A stretch of DNA of 64,000 nucleotides, taken from Hetaerina americana. Lineage: Eukaryota; Arthropoda; Insecta; Odonata; Calopterygidae. Position 1 is the stretch's first letter. Every line of letters starts with the position of its first letter. The stretch covers positions 52,983,156 through 53,047,155 of the forward strand of contig JAKTNV010000003.1 in NCBI GenBank assembly GCA_022747635.1, given 5' to 3'. This document shows positions 11,128 to 24,799 of this stretch, piece by piece. Under the pieces are notes generated by a model that saw only the letters and a program-made list of their open reading frames with translations, searched no databases and was not told the DNA's origin. A program made the position numbers and the translations under genes.

Positions 11128-11345
11128 CTACATTGTAACCTTTTTACCCCTCCAACCTCCCTCTCTGACCAACCCCCCCTCCCTATGATCAGAAGGTATA
11201 TATAGCCAGCGTGCTTCTATGATGACCACCTGATGATGACGTTCAACGTCGAAACCTGGGTCGTGTGTTTTTGAAAATAAAGTGTGTGGAATTACAAAGT
11301 CAATTATTCCATTACATTTCAAAATGTTATGCAAATTCCATAAAG
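11128..11345 (+). mobile_element. Penelope-like element terminal fragment with hammerhead-like motif
   Basis: Contains a hammerhead-ribozyme-like core at 11230-11262, followed by a segment (11280-11345) homologous to minus-strand sequence at 29695-29810. Penelope-like elements are known to carry hammerhead motifs in their terminal repeats. No reverse transcriptase or GIY-YIG reading frame is visible nearby, so this is a truncated copy. Assignment to Penelope rests on the ribozyme context and is not certain. Confidence 0.5.
11230..11262 (+). ncRNA. Hammerhead-like ribozyme core
   Basis: In order: CTGATGA (11230-11236), one extra T, stem II GACGT-TCA-ACGTC (11238-11250, five perfect pairs), GAAA (11251-11254), CCTGGG as a minimal two-pair stem III, then the GTC cleavage triplet ending at 11262. 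The flanks CAC before and GTG after can start stem I. The single T inserted between CTGATGA and stem II departs from the strict consensus, so activity is uncertain. Confidence 0.5.
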
Positions 11346-11899
11346 TTACGCCTCAGACAACAATTTTGTTTTACGTAAGACGTGTTGATACATGCGAATA
11401 AATTTATTTATTTAAAACTTTTAATGGTTTGGATCGACTCTGAGGATGAGGTAACAACGTCAGCGATCAATTTCACTATTTATGATAACCAATAATTTAT
11501 AATTATTACAAAATGAAGACATGTGGTGTATTTCAGCGACTAAGTACTTCCTTTTTGCAATAACTGGACTTTTGGTCTCTAGATCAGTCAGAAAATATTA
11601 TCACTGTCCTAAATTAAAGCAAACCTTTGGTATGACTCTGCAAAGCATATGGACATACATGAAATCATCAGTGTTGAAACACCGTTTTATAGAGGAGATC
11701 CAATAAATATGCTATGTTAAGCAAGGTCATGTAGGAGCGCATCACAAAAAAAAAACCATTATAAAACACTCTGCTCCATTCGGATACCTAATATTAATTG
11801 CAATTCAATGATCACACTCGGAATAACTTTTATAGCATTAATTTTTCAATCATTATAGATATACTACCGGTTAAGGTGGGTTTTGGATGGCAGCAACTA

Positions 11900-13550
11900 C
11901 CAAATAAATATCTTGTCTCTCCTAAAAAACACAATCATTCCATCTCTCTTGGATCTTTGCTTCTCCCACTATTTTTTTACCCGACTAATCTCTAAATGTT
12001 AACATAGATTTTCCCTTCTTACTTCCAAATAGTGCTTTAACTTTCTTTTATAGCGCACCGATTTCACCATTCCTCTGTAAATTTCCATATCCTCGCACTG
12101 CGTCATCCACCACGCTTCTTTTTCTCTATTTGTTACCCGTCTCAATTTATTATTTAACTCTTTGTACTTCCGTCTACCTAACTCTCTATTTGCATTCTTT
12201 CAATTCCTTCTCTCATCTATTTTTCTAATCATCTCATCCGAAATCCATGGTTTCCTAACCCTTTTCTGATTAACAGTTCCTATTGTTCCTTTTGCGGCTT
12301 TCGATGTCCGTTTTTTGAGATATTCCCATTTTTTCTCGATAGTACTCAGCTCCTTTCCCTCACTCATGATTTTCTCTAAAGTCTGCTGATACTCCTTCCT
12401 TGTCAATTTAGTTTATGCATCTACATTCAATTTACTTATCCGCCTCTCCTGTCTTATCTTTGTGAATAGGACGCTATTCTTCATAACTATGAAACTGTAA
12501 CCAGAGTCCGCATTCGCTCCCGGGAAGCTGTGTGAATTGATCACACTGTTCCTAAACCTACGCCTATAAACCAGAATATAATCTAACTGATACCTCTCTG
12601 AGTCACCTGGCATTTTCCATTTATACCTACGCCTTTTATGTTGTCAAAACCAAGTTTTAGTTATGATTAATCCCGACCTCATAAAGAAATCTATTGCTTT
12701 CACCCCGCGGTCATTCCTCGCACCTAAACTGTAATCCCCCACCTCATCACCAATTCTTCCTTCGCTTGCCATCGCATTCCAATCCCCCATCACCATCCAA
12801 TGTTTCCCTGCAGGAGCACACGCAATTATTTCCTCTAACTGATCGTATACCCTATCCACTTCTTCCTCCTTATGGTTGCTCGTTGTTATGTATACCTGAA
12901 CAACGACCGAGTTCGTCGGTTCTGCTTTTATCTCTACCAGTAATATTCTATCCGTTTCTTGCTCTATGTTGACGGCGTTTCTTCCTATCTTTTTATTCAA
13001 TATTATGGCAACCCTTCACCGGTTCTCGTCCCCTCCGCTGTGTATTACTCTTACTGTTATTAATGTGTGTTACTAATACTAGCGCTCCATTAATTTCCGC
13101 TATTCTTCCATCTTACCTCGAAGAGACCTAAAATATCTGTATTTTCTCTTTCCATCTCTTGCTTTATATTCCCTAATATTCCTATTCTCACCATTATTCT
13201 ACCATTCCAAGTTCTTATCCTAACTTATTCGGTCTTCATATTCATCTTTGGTACGGCTGCTGTCGGTTTAACTTTGCAAGATTTCGTGATATGACAACTG
13301 CGGAAGCCTTGCCTCTCCCGCAACCGGGCACGGCACACGGCTTAGTGTCGTAGTTGCTAAGACTGAATTGCTCTACGCATATTGCCCATCGTAAAAGTCT
13401 AGGGAATAATAATTGTTGTGGTTTGCCGTTGCCTTCCTTAATAGTGTTTTTTAATTTGACACCCTCACTCAATGGCCTCCCAACTGGAGTCAGGCACCTT
13501 TGCAGCCGCCTCACCGTTGCGCGGACTACCATCCAATTGAAATTCAAGAG
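11900..13550 (-). pseudogene. LINE remnant: 5' leader, AP-like endonuclease and linker
   Basis: Read on the minus strand from 13550: a leader with short frames, then VRIRTWNGRIM..GILGNIKQEMERENTDILGL.EVRW (about 13230-13090), the start of an exonuclease/endonuclease/phosphatase fold. Next comes HWMVMGDWNAM (GDWNA, about 12800), YQLDYILVYRRRFRNSVINS (about 12600-12530), and a linker including YQQTLEKIMSEGKEL (12400) and KPWISDEMIRKIDERRN. The reverse transcriptase is missing. Stops and frameshifts between blocks show it is inactive. Probably the same LINE family as the copy at 7150-8710, in opposite orientation. Confidence 0.8.
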
Positions 13551-13599
13551 AATTTCAAAAATTTGTACCGGATACCCAGTTATGCAATATACAGGTACT

Positions 13600-14378
13600 G
13601 TTCAAAAAATTGTAATCATATTTTTATTCGCGTAATTTACAGCGTAAAAACTTAATTCCATGTTAAATATTTAGCTTCATGTGGTATTTATATGTGGTAC
13701 AAGTTACACTGATTTCACTGAAATATTACATCAACAGCGGCCGGTGCCATTTGGAACATGTTCAGTTTGCTTAAACTTGTATCTGATGATGAAAAACGCT
13801 TTCCACGGCATTTGCTCACATTGGGGAATATGAAAAATGACATGGAACTGGGTCTAGACTGTAGGAAGGATTAAGAGAGATTAATTGAACTTCGAGGAAC
13901 CTGCCGTGCAGAAACACGTCACAAGTTCAATTTTTTATTACTAACGTGTCCATAAAACCGAATGAAAATTTCATATTTATGATAGTGTTACGCTATTGGA
14001 TGATCTTATCTCACAATGCCTGCAGCTAAGTTCATTTTTACTTCCCTTAGAGTAATGTCTTGAGCTCCGGGTCTACTTCCCTTGGATGTTGATTGTTTTC
14101 TCCTCTTAAAACATTAAAAACCATCTTCAATCTGTGCTATAGGGGAAAACAAACTCCATAAGCCTCTTGTAGCATTATGCAAGAGTCGGCTGATGCTTCG
14201 TTCAGATGGGAGCAATATCTCAGTGCAGTGTCGTCTGATAGCTCCAATCCTACCGTACGCAAATTGAACAAGTTTCAAATTGCAATGGCTTCCGCAATAC
14301 AGAGTCAAATTAACGAACGAGCTTAATTTTTTTACCATAAATTATGCGAATAAAAAAATAATCACTTTTTCTTGATCC
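13600..14378. mobile_element. Mariner-like element with terminal inverted repeats, non-coding
   Basis: Sequence at 13600-13650 (TTCAAAAAATTGTAATCATA and onward) is an imperfect inverted match to 14328-14378. The pair flanks about 0.7 kb without a usable frame. Right beside the left end is TACTGTTCAAAAAA, typical of mariner termini. It is likely a decayed Tc1/mariner copy or its non-autonomous derivative. Confidence 0.5.
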
Positions 14379-14678
14379 GCCCTCGTTCTCTGAAATAAAC
14401 AATGGCAGATGGAGTTGCAAATAATGAAGAAAAAAAATTGTTGCTTTGGACGTCAAAGTCATCTAAAAGTTGTTCGACGGAGCAGAGGGTTCTCTGACTG
14501 GCTTAAACGAAGATAAATTCTCATAGCAGGGAAATAATTTAAAAAGCAGATTTTGCTTAGTCGAGAAAAGAGATCTAAATAATTCAATTCTCGATATTAT
14601 TTTTTTGGTAAATATTCTTAGTTTTCAAGTAAATTCCGAAAATTACTCTTCTGAAATAATTATTTGTCATCATCATTA

Positions 14679-14822
14679 GTCCAAATACAGCACTTCGGCC
14701 TATACTATACATCGGACTTTAAACAGTTTTACAATTACATTCACCCAAGCCCTAGGTGGAGGAGAAACCACCTAGGCGGGAATCGAACCCGCGACCTCTG
14801 GGTTGGCAGGCGAGGATACTTA
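14679..14822 (-). mobile_element. tRNA-derived SINE-like fragment
   Basis: On the minus strand a B-box-like GGGTTCGATTCCC (14778-14790) follows a tRNA-like head, then about 100 bp of unrelated body. It is not a functional tRNA gene: no acceptor pairing or convincing anticodon arm can be drawn. It differs from SINE families 1 and 2 in this window. Confidence 0.5.
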
Positions 14823-17760
14823 TGAATGCTAGGTGTTACATTACTCGTATTTAAACGGTTGCCGAAAAAGAATTTATCCAGGTTTTTATCAAGTATATCT
14901 CATTAGTTCAATAAAGTTGGAATCCAACAAGGTTACACCAAGCACTTTTTCAGCTTCCTTTTAGGGTTTACGATTACTCCGAGAAGCAGGTTTCAATCCG
15001 GGAGAGCACATTTTTTTATATGACGCAGAAAAAAACCGGTGATAGAAGAGATAAGGTACTATTTGACGCAACTGGATAGCTTATCTTTTGCTTTAATACT
15101 ATCGCTCGTAAAGAATATATAACATAATGGAAGATGAGGAACATGGGACAATTAATTAATGATAAGACGATTGAGGAATAGATGTACTGCGGCTGGCATT
15201 GGGCAACGGTCATTTTGGTTAATACGAGTACGCGAACATCTGACGCAAGAGTACACTTCGCAACATTTCCTCCGTCATGCCTTCACAAATTCGTTTGCAA
15301 AGAATGCAACTAAACAATATAATATAGCTTAAAATTCATTTGGCGGTGATTTACTGAACTATTTGTAGTTGTTTTGAAAGAGAAATATTGGAGACAGATA
15401 TATCAAGATAGTGCGCCACGTATCCTTAAAAATGACATTCAGGATCCTCATCTCGGGGGAGGCTTATATCACATGAATTTTGTTTTTATTTAACTGCATG
15501 CGAAGAAATGACGAAATTAGGGCCAACCAGTATTATTAGATGATAAACCTGCTCCATCCACGTCACAAATTTCCAGCCACAAAAATGTAAAAAAGCTTAA
15601 CATGAAATCATTAGTATGGCACCTTTGGAAGAATACGTCACATAGATATATGAGAACACGTCGCATATAATCGTCATCTCACCTCCCGTGGTATAGTTTC
15701 TTCATCACTTCGACGAAAATGTTCAGCACTATGTACGTTTTATATAGTGTGGCCATGAACTACCTTCAGCGAGATTCACGCAACATCCTTCAATTCAGGG
15801 AAAAAGACACAATCTGGCTAATATAATGAATACGGAATCACACGAAGGTTTTCCCAACTCAGATTCGACTCTTGCTTCTTTCTCCTCGATGTTTACTAAG
15901 TTTGTGGATTACCGACTGCGCTCGCACGCGGCAGAGCGCCATTCGAGATTTTGTTGCATTTTTTTTTAAATTTAGTTCTCAGGCGCCGCAACTGTCCTAT
16001 GCATCCTTAAAAATTAGTTTCAAAAGTAACGAATTCGATTAGCGTCAAATTAGGGGATAGGGTTTACTTTAACGCCTCCGCGGTCAAGAGGCGTCTCCTG
16101 ACATAATCTGGGAGAATTCATGGGCGCCATGAAAAATTTTACCGACCAAAGATATGGCACCCGAGACAACCTGCGGTTCATTGACCAATATTACACTCTT
16201 TTTAAACACTTTCACAATCCTCTGCCTTACCGAGTGCCAATTTCAATCGTCTAATATTTTCTTCTGGACCCTGCAGATAGCAGAATAGTTATCTTCTAAG
16301 GGAGCAAGCAAAGCCAGTTTATGTTCTGAATATTAAAGAACTAATATATGCTATATACGAGGATTAAGCCAACGATGAATCGGCATATAGCCACAATCTG
16401 GAGGTTTAGGCACTCTTGTTAGAAACCCCTGAACTTGAGTGAAATCAGCTACTATGCTTTTCGCTTCATGAATTACGTGGCATAGCTTCTTGTAGACAAT
16501 GTATTGAGGATGTGCATTGATGCATTTTCCATTCGGCAGAATTGGCAAGACTGATAAATGATGGAGAGCACGCCCAACCGCTCGAACCACGGAGGCAGCG
16601 ATATCACTCAACATTGAGAGAAAAGTAAAACTTCGTTAACTATTCCTTCGCTGTGGTAAAATTATTGCACGGTCATAGGAAGGGCAGCAGTAAATGAAGT
16701 ATCTATCACCAGAGGTGGTATGGTTCGGCAAAAACCGGGAGTTCCCAGGTCGTACGAGCGACCAAATGCCAGACGTACTCCTTAAAAATTAGTTGAGATA
16801 TGGAACGTTGTCTTATTTTCAAGCCTATTTTGGCAGCCTGTTACTGGAATCTTTTTTCATGTTTTATATCGTGCTCCAATTCTCCTGTCTCGCTTTGTCA
16901 TTACACTCCTTGCGACATCTTACACGTCGATTTTTTTCGGAACATTGTTGGAAACATCGGGATATATTTACATCACTGAGTTAGACGTAGAAGGCCAGTT
17001 AATTTACTTTCGCTACATTCCGCGAACACTGGCCCAACGTTGACAGATAGGATTGAACATCGAATTTAAAAATCCTTTTGTCGATTACAATTGACACTAT
17101 CAATGAAGTGCTCCTCCTCCTCTTTTTCGAGGAGGCCAAAATTGAACTTGTGAAGTGTGAAATACTATGGAGGACAAATACAACAATTGAACGCATCTAC
17201 TAAGTCAATGCCAGGAAACTTCCGCGGACGACAGCGATGTTTGTCCTTGAAAGAATGTCGAACTTATCACTTGAGAGGTGTTAGTATTTCATTGGCTATA
17301 TGGTGCTCGCACACATGCCAGCGTATCACCTCATGACACGGAAGTCCCATCCGCCATTCGGGGGAATTCAACCGGTTCCCAGAACACTGTTGTGACCCCA
17401 AAGTAACGCCCCCGTCCTAACCACCTCCACGAAGAAACTCGTGCAACTTGTACGATATCCCGATTTTCTCACTCTAAAACATAAATAATAATGATGCAAC
17501 TGTTCATCCGTATTGATCACAGAAGAAATTAAAATAGTACTTCACATGTACCCAATGAATAACTTCCAAAATTACGCGGAATATCTTTTAAAAAACTCCA
17601 TTTCGATCACTATTGATGCGCACTTTTTTGACATCCATCAGTCCCATAATAAGTTTCCGCATACTATATTTCATACTTTTTTCACAAAGCAAAAGTGTCG
17701 ATCACAGACACATTGGAGTACATGACCCGACTGTTTTGGAACCAAGTATGGCAAAGTGAA
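14823..17760. other. Intergenic DNA, no gene recognised
   Basis: CpG-containing intergenic sequence without a recognisable protein or RNA gene. At 17340-17430 a weak B-box-like sequence and downstream A-box-like sequence on the minus strand could be an old SINE fragment. Confidence 0.4.
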
Positions 17761-20700
17761 AGAATATTTATGAAATGTCAATAATTCTTATCATATGAAT
17801 ATTTCAGAATGATAATTCTTCGACAAATTTTGTACAAATGTAAAGTGAATAATTTATCATCCCATGACTAACAATTAGTAGGTGCTAAATGCACTTCTCT
17901 TTGGTGCTCTTCAAAATAAATGTTCATTATATCATTCATGTTAAAACTGCCTGTAAATGAATTTGAGGGCACTCTTAATGATATCCTGAGTATGCTCTAA
18001 AAATCGGATTTCATTAAATTTGCCAAGGAATACTTTGAAAGTGTGCAAGCTATTCAAGATAGAACTTAAGATTTTTGATAATAAGTACTTTATAGCATAC
18101 GTTCACTGATGAAAAGATACTGATTCATTCATAAATGATTTCTGATATATAGCTCTGCTAATACCATTTAAGGAAACTGCATGATGAATAGGCATAACCA
18201 GAATCCATAAAAAATCTGGACCAGGGTTACCATGTGTCCACGTTACTGCAGACATCCACATTATCAGAGCAGAAGTACCACTATTAAAAATATTGGACAA
18301 TTCATAAGTTGACACCAGGTTGTGAATGTCAAGTACAGTTAATAATACTTCTCGTGATACCCATGTCCTCACCTGTCCATACATTGCCAAAGCAGAGGCA
18401 ATAGTACTTCACAAATACACACAGGATATATCCAATGCGTATACCTTATAATACATAATACTTTTCTGTCATCAGTTTTATGTCATATGTACAATTATTC
18501 CCAAAATTATTTGTTTCAATACTGAACAAGATTAAATGTTGCAACTATACTTCCATTTTTTGGCCTGAGGATGTTCGTAAAATAATAATTACAATCACAG
18601 AATACAGAAGTGGAGTGAAAAATCATTTAATCAGTTATGTAATGGAAATATTCCATAACACTGCACCAAGTATCAGCTCAACAGTCCACCCACCACAAAA
18701 AATTTTAACTTTGAAAAAAGTCTCATATTTCAAAACAGCTGGAATATTTAACTATCTCCAAAACTTTCCAAATCTAGAACCCTTTCTGCACACCTCACTG
18801 TTTTTGCAACTAGGCAAATGAGGATGGAACACCAAAGTGTTTTTGCAACTAGGCAAATGAGGTTACACCATTAACTCACTTCATCTTAATCATGCAGAGA
18901 CCATTACGAAAAAAAAATTGCAATAACATGATGCATACTTGGCTACTTTTTCTAATAAAAAAAACCTTTCTTCAAAATCCCATTTTAAGGAACCTTCCTT
19001 ACATTTCATGCATACCAACTGTCACAATAAATCCTGAAGTGTCAACTATGGAAAACTAACGAGTGCAAATTGTACAGAACCTCATTGATTGCTCATCATT
19101 AGTTTGCATTTATAGAATAGCAAAAATAATCCTAAGAAGCATTCACTTTTTTATAAGTATTCGGAATCACTTCCTTGAATTATAATCACACTACAACAAT
19201 TTGTTGAAAATTCCATTTATTGAAAGAGGTTAGTAGTACCACTGACATCAGCCTCTAAATTTCAGAATAACATTAATGATCACATTTCAATAATTTGATT
19301 TAGGTAGATTCCAAGAGGCTTATTTCATTATATGATGGAAACTATTTAATTTCACTAAACTAGATGGATGGTTTTTGGAGGATAAGTATTGTAAAGTTCC
19401 TTGAGGAAATACCATGGTTCTTAACATCCCTGCACAAAAACGCAGATTTGATAGGTGTTGAAAGTTGCACTTCATACCTCCATCCTACTAGAGTTACAAT
19501 AATGTACTTAAGATGTAACTAGTACATAAAAATACCATCAAATAGCATTTTACTCAGGTTACTGTGGAATTTATTTTTCAAGTCCTAGGAAGTGGAGATT
19601 AAAATTACTTCGGGAATAATCGTAGTGATTAGAGAATGCAGTATTTCACCCAACAATTGTAAAGATATCCCATTGTTGAAATTGAAAAGATGAAATTGCT
19701 GTGCAATGGCAAATTAGTGCTGCAAAAGGCAGACCACTAACATCCAGCAATCATGACTAGGTTTTGAACATTGACAACATGATTAATTTCTCAGGTCAAA
19801 TCAAATAAGGGCACACTCCAGGGCAAATGTGCACTTCTACATTCAGAAGGAACAAGAAACATGAATAATTGTACGAAAGATTCACACACTGCACAAGACT
19901 TCATCTTAAACTCAATAATTGTTGCCTAGCTAAAAGCCAAATTTCGCACCTTTACACTCTTTCAGATCATAATTGTTCAATTAGATGAGACATGGCCTGT
20001 GATGCCAACTTTTTCAGATGGACGAGTGCCTGATTGACAAAGTCAATGAAGAGCTTGGCTTCTTCCAAACCAAAAGTTTGATCACTTTAGGAAAAGTCAC
20101 TTCATACCAATAAAAATTCCTTGTGGTATTGCATTTTAGTGATAATTATTATACATAACCAATCAAAAGTTATTTTTCCAACTTACTACAGTGATATAAA
20201 ATAACCTTATCTGTAAAACTTTTTCCATCATAAAAGAGGTGGGCCCCCTCTGCTCAATATTTCCTTACTCATGCCTATCCCATTTTTCCCCTCATCAATA
20301 ATGCACTTGGTCCAGACCAAAAACAAATAACTTCCACTTAATACATACATTTTCTTACTAGCCATACTCCAGGCACCCTTAAATACAAAAAAATAATACC
20401 TTATATCTTCCATGCATAAACAAAAACTGACAAATTGCACCCATTAATTATTCAAATTACTTTACCAGATGTTCTAGAATGATTAGATGTAACTAAATAC
20501 AGAGCCAATCAAAAGACTAGAAGAAATCAAAATCTATAAATACGACCTCTTCAAACTTGGAATTTGCATATAAAGGCCAACTTTTACGTAACTGAGGGTT
20601 TGCCAGTCGATATGGAAAACTCTTTTTCACATTCACTGCCCCTTCTTTATACCTTAAGCGTATGTGTGCGGACTATGTGTAATAATAGAGCATGGAATTC

Positions 20701-23700
20701 ATAAGGTGCAATGAATCCATGAGGTGCATCAGAAAGACAGCATTTTGACAACCACAGGTGTTGTGTATAGTAAATGTGTAAATATATTTGGCAATCAATT
20801 AAGGTGACTCAAGAATAATTATAAAAATAAGATGTACTAAATAGTACACCTCAAATAACTCAGTTAAATGAATATCACCACATTAGGTAATTTTACAATA
20901 ATATTTTATGGAAGACTGAAATATGCATTGTAGAGGAGAATAGTCTTTTCAACCTCCTACCAATGATTAACTTAATTTATGCATATAATTGTGAGCATGG
21001 TGAGCTAGAAATAACAACTACATGCACATACAAATTAAAGTAGCCCACAAAATATTTACAGATATATGTAAACATTTTGCTAACTTGCATCTCCTGCTAA
21101 ATAATAATTCCAAAAACATTCCCTGGTTTAACTATTGTTTTATTTTGAGAAAACTCAAGCATTCACATGAATCAACACTCTCTCTCCATAAAAAAGTCCA
21201 TGTCTCAATAAGAGAATAAAGGCTATTTATTTATATATATAATATACTTAATATTGAAAACCATTTTCTCTTAATATTATTCTATTTATCTGGAAGCCTA
21301 AACACACAGATGTACCTCCAATCAACAAATTCTACAACACATAAGACAATTAACTTGAATTATTAAACAAAAGACTTACAAATCAAAATATTAAGGTGGG
21401 CCATGCATTCACTTCAACACATAATTAATTTCCAATGGGCATATAATGGAATACGAAATAATTTAAAGCAGAAAAAAGTGTGTCTGTACCACTGTGTTTC
21501 CAGTATAAGCCTATATTCATTTTCAAATTACATTAACCAAACCAAGGTGCTCAATTGCAGATGTTGCTTACGTGTGCCAGTGGTGTGTTGGTAACTGCTA
21601 AATGGGAAGGGACTGTAACCATAATTTCCACTACAAATAATCAATTCTCCATTTTAATTCACAAACACATGCCCAAGAACTACCCCACAAAACAATTTTA
21701 GGAACTTAAAACTGTTAACTGAATACATATCCATAATGTAAATGCAGTGGAAAAGATCAATGATATGATGTTTCCTATATAGTTGGAGGTAAGGTGTTGG
21801 TTTTAACATTTAACCCAAATACACAGAATCGTGAACAAAAAAGTAAAGATTTTATTTTTCATGCCAAGGTCAACCCACTTTTGTGCAGCAAATGCAACTA
21901 AAAATACCTGAAAACACACCTTTCCCAGGTCAGCGTGCCATTAATTCTTATGAAAAAATCAGTTCCATTAATTTTGTTTAAAATTCTACAAGTGTGCAAT
22001 GCATGTGTTTGCAAATTGATTTTCGACAGCATGTCTGTATTGTACATTGCTACAGACAATATCATTGGACATTCAATATTGTTTCCATACATAAGTATAT
22101 TAGACAGCATATTGCAAATGCACCATACAGAATACAGTTATTTTTTATATACACGTGAAATAATTACATTATTTTACATTTGCCTTCTTGCTTACTTTTT
22201 AGTAATTGGAGATTACTCTATAGTGGAAATTTTAATGATTTTAAACTATCATACCCCTCGGTGAATTTGTGTGGGCTTATGAAAGGTGGCAGAATTTAAC
22301 TTCTACACAAGCTTAAGTCCTTAAGAGAAGTCACCTCAAATGAAAAGAATTCTCTTTTACAATAATCGTTAAGGAGATCAACTGCTTTGTAAAAATTGCA
22401 TTCACAACATCCTAATATAGAGTGATAAATAGTGAGGACATTATGATGTAATCTACTTTGATATAATAGAGTGAGGCTTTCTCATTGCCTAAAGCTAGGT
22501 CTGGCCATCATATGAAATAACCAAAATCTTCAAGATTTTAAGTTGAACCTAACTCATGTGCTCACCAAACCACTGTTTACTTGGCTATTTTTCTCTTGGT
22601 ATTTACTCTACACATCTCATACAACCAGGACACTGAAACATTAATTTCAAATCCACCTTGTCACTCACTTTTGCATTGCTTCATGTATTTTGATGCTTCC
22701 ACCACATGATTCACCAAAACATATTGTCCATTGTCAATGATTAGCATTGTTACCCATTTGATTAGAATGGAAGAAGTCACTATTGGAAATTGATTATCAC
22801 ATGCTATTAACAGCATAGAAATGGGTGTTACAATACCTATTCAAATATCTATGGGTGTTACAATACCTATGTACTCTAATCGAAACCTATCACTTCCTCG
22901 CAGCCTCCCAGAACATTCATAAGCAAACTTATTCACTACACGCTTGAATAATTCAGCAAATCCACTGCTTATGTTATGCAATGATTTTTCACTCTCACTG
23001 ACACCATTTGCAAGCACCTCAACAGATCATGAAGATAAAGAGCACTCTCTAAAATACAATGGGCCATTCCCAAAACACTTCAAGATCACAAGTAATTTTT
23101 TCATGGTACAAGCACACATTCCAATGAAAAGCTCTTTAAAAAAGACCATTTTGCAAGCACTCAAAAATTATTTGAAATGCCCCTACTCGTACATGACTTG
23201 TATCTTTTCCTGAAAATAAGTAGCTTAATATGCAACAAATTGAAATACACATCGAAATACTTACACAGCCCTTAGCAATGTTTGAGGAGTTTCTCAAACC
23301 CATAATTGCTGAATTTGTCAACATACATCCTATACTTTCACACTTATGTTAATTAGCAAGTGCACAGACTCATTTAGACAAATGAAATCCCATAATCACT
23401 GGGTTGCCTCAATTTACATGAGAATTTTAAACCATTCATGACCTCATCATTTTTTTTTTAAAAGTTGGCTAACCAGAGAATTTTTTCTGCAAAGCAAAAT
23501 ATCTTCTATTGCTTCTATCAAAAAAGTCGTCATAAATCTCAGCATTATGACATATGAGACTGCCCTTAAGACTAAAAACAGGAAGGGCAAGGTGGAATTT
23601 ATGGTCAAATACAACTTTGTATCATGATAGAAGTATACTCATTCCACAGCTATGCAATTGTTAAAATTTACAGCCCAGCAAGTTAACATGAACTTTAATA

Positions 23701-24149
23701 AGGCTCAGTCTTAAATTTTATTGGAGTCCATTTAAGATCTTAATAAAAGAGGTAGATTTTTAAAGAATAATAAGAAAGCCTAAAAAAAATTAGTTAACTT
23801 CTGGGAGAAGAGAGAAAGGAAGCCAAAATCTATTATAGCTGAGAGCAAATTTTTTTTTTAAGTATAAGATGAAATCAAAACCCATTTAGGATCCACTTCT
23901 AAACCTACTGTATCACATTCACTGCAGCAAAATTTTCTAAAACCCTCAATTATAAAATTTTCATGGGTTCAACAATAGCGGCTGCAATAAGAAATGAGGG
24001 AGAATACAGAAACCAATACCGTGTGGAAATCCCAACCTTATCAAATTCCATGGTTTTGGTATGTCACAATCCCCTTTGCTGAAAACTTCTGCTCAGGTGT
24101 CACATGAGGCAAAGTGCCCACCAACAACTCGCCTATCTATTAATGTAGG
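17761..24149. other. CpG-poor 3' flank of midnolin, possible long 3' UTR
   Basis: AT-rich DNA with few CG dinucleotides and no recognised transposon, lying directly downstream of the midnolin stop codon. The nearest good minus-strand AATAAA is at 23717-23722, about 430 bp after the stop. Further ones occur near 21850, 21226, 19570 and 19210, so a much longer 3' UTR is possible. Contains two short direct duplications (18799-18862 and 22821-22870). Confidence 0.45.
23717..23722 (-). terminator. Candidate midnolin polyadenylation signal
   Basis: First minus-strand AATAAA hexamer downstream of the midnolin stop codon. Several later hexamers exist, so use of this one is inferred from position only. 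Confidence 0.35.
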
Positions 24150-24799
24150 TCAAGCGACTACTGGTTCAGCATTTAATTCACATATCTCAGCGCTTGAGTC
24201 TGTCTCCATTGGAGAATCTCCCGAGCCTGAAGCCGAGTTGGTCCCACTTCCATTTGCTCCACCCGATGCTGCGGCAGTGGATCCCCCATCTGAGACAGCA
24301 CCGGCTCCTGCTCCACTTGCACTAACACCAGTCCCGGGTGGTGTCGAATCACGACCAGCCACCTGAAGTTCTGCAACCGCACTGCCCGTGGGTGGCTCGG
24401 GCAGCGGCACCATTCCAGGCACATTAACCGAGGCAGAGTTTCCCATCGACATGGAAGAACAATTAGATACAGGAATTGTGGCAGTGCCCGCACTGACAGG
24501 TAGGGTACTACTATCAGCATCCATTGCTGACGGAACATTAGAATTGATTGCCGCTGCATTTTCTCCCACTTCGTTGGATTGAGCATAATTGGCCCCAGCA
24601 ACTGTGCCACCCCATTGGCTGGACGTGCAGCTAGAGCCAGGTGATGCTGCAGAGCTGACTTGGGAATAAGGGGTCGCTCGAGCCTCACGCCTTGCTCTTC
24701 TCCTGGCTCGTCTTTCTTCCATGATGAGCCGAAGTTGCTCCATTTTACCACGTGTTGCTTGATTTTCCCGAGAGAGCTCCACTGACTCCTCCTCATCAT
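24150..24799 (-). CDS. stx: Midnolin terminal exon (C-terminal proteasome-binding helix)
   Basis: Starts after TATTCCAG, completing an Asp codon, with [19 protein letters not shown]. The Arg-rich helix [20 protein letters not shown] is the family's C-terminal helix, which contacts the proteasome and may also serve as nuclear import signal. A long Ser/Ala/Gly/Pro-rich tail follows, and the protein ends [15 protein letters not shown]. Confidence 0.95.

Noticed and set aside
14760..14800. tRNA gene
   Set aside because: Only a B-box-like sequence is present; no cloverleaf can be drawn, so a SINE head is more likely. The same applies to the heads at 7795, 28919, 30691 and 62823.
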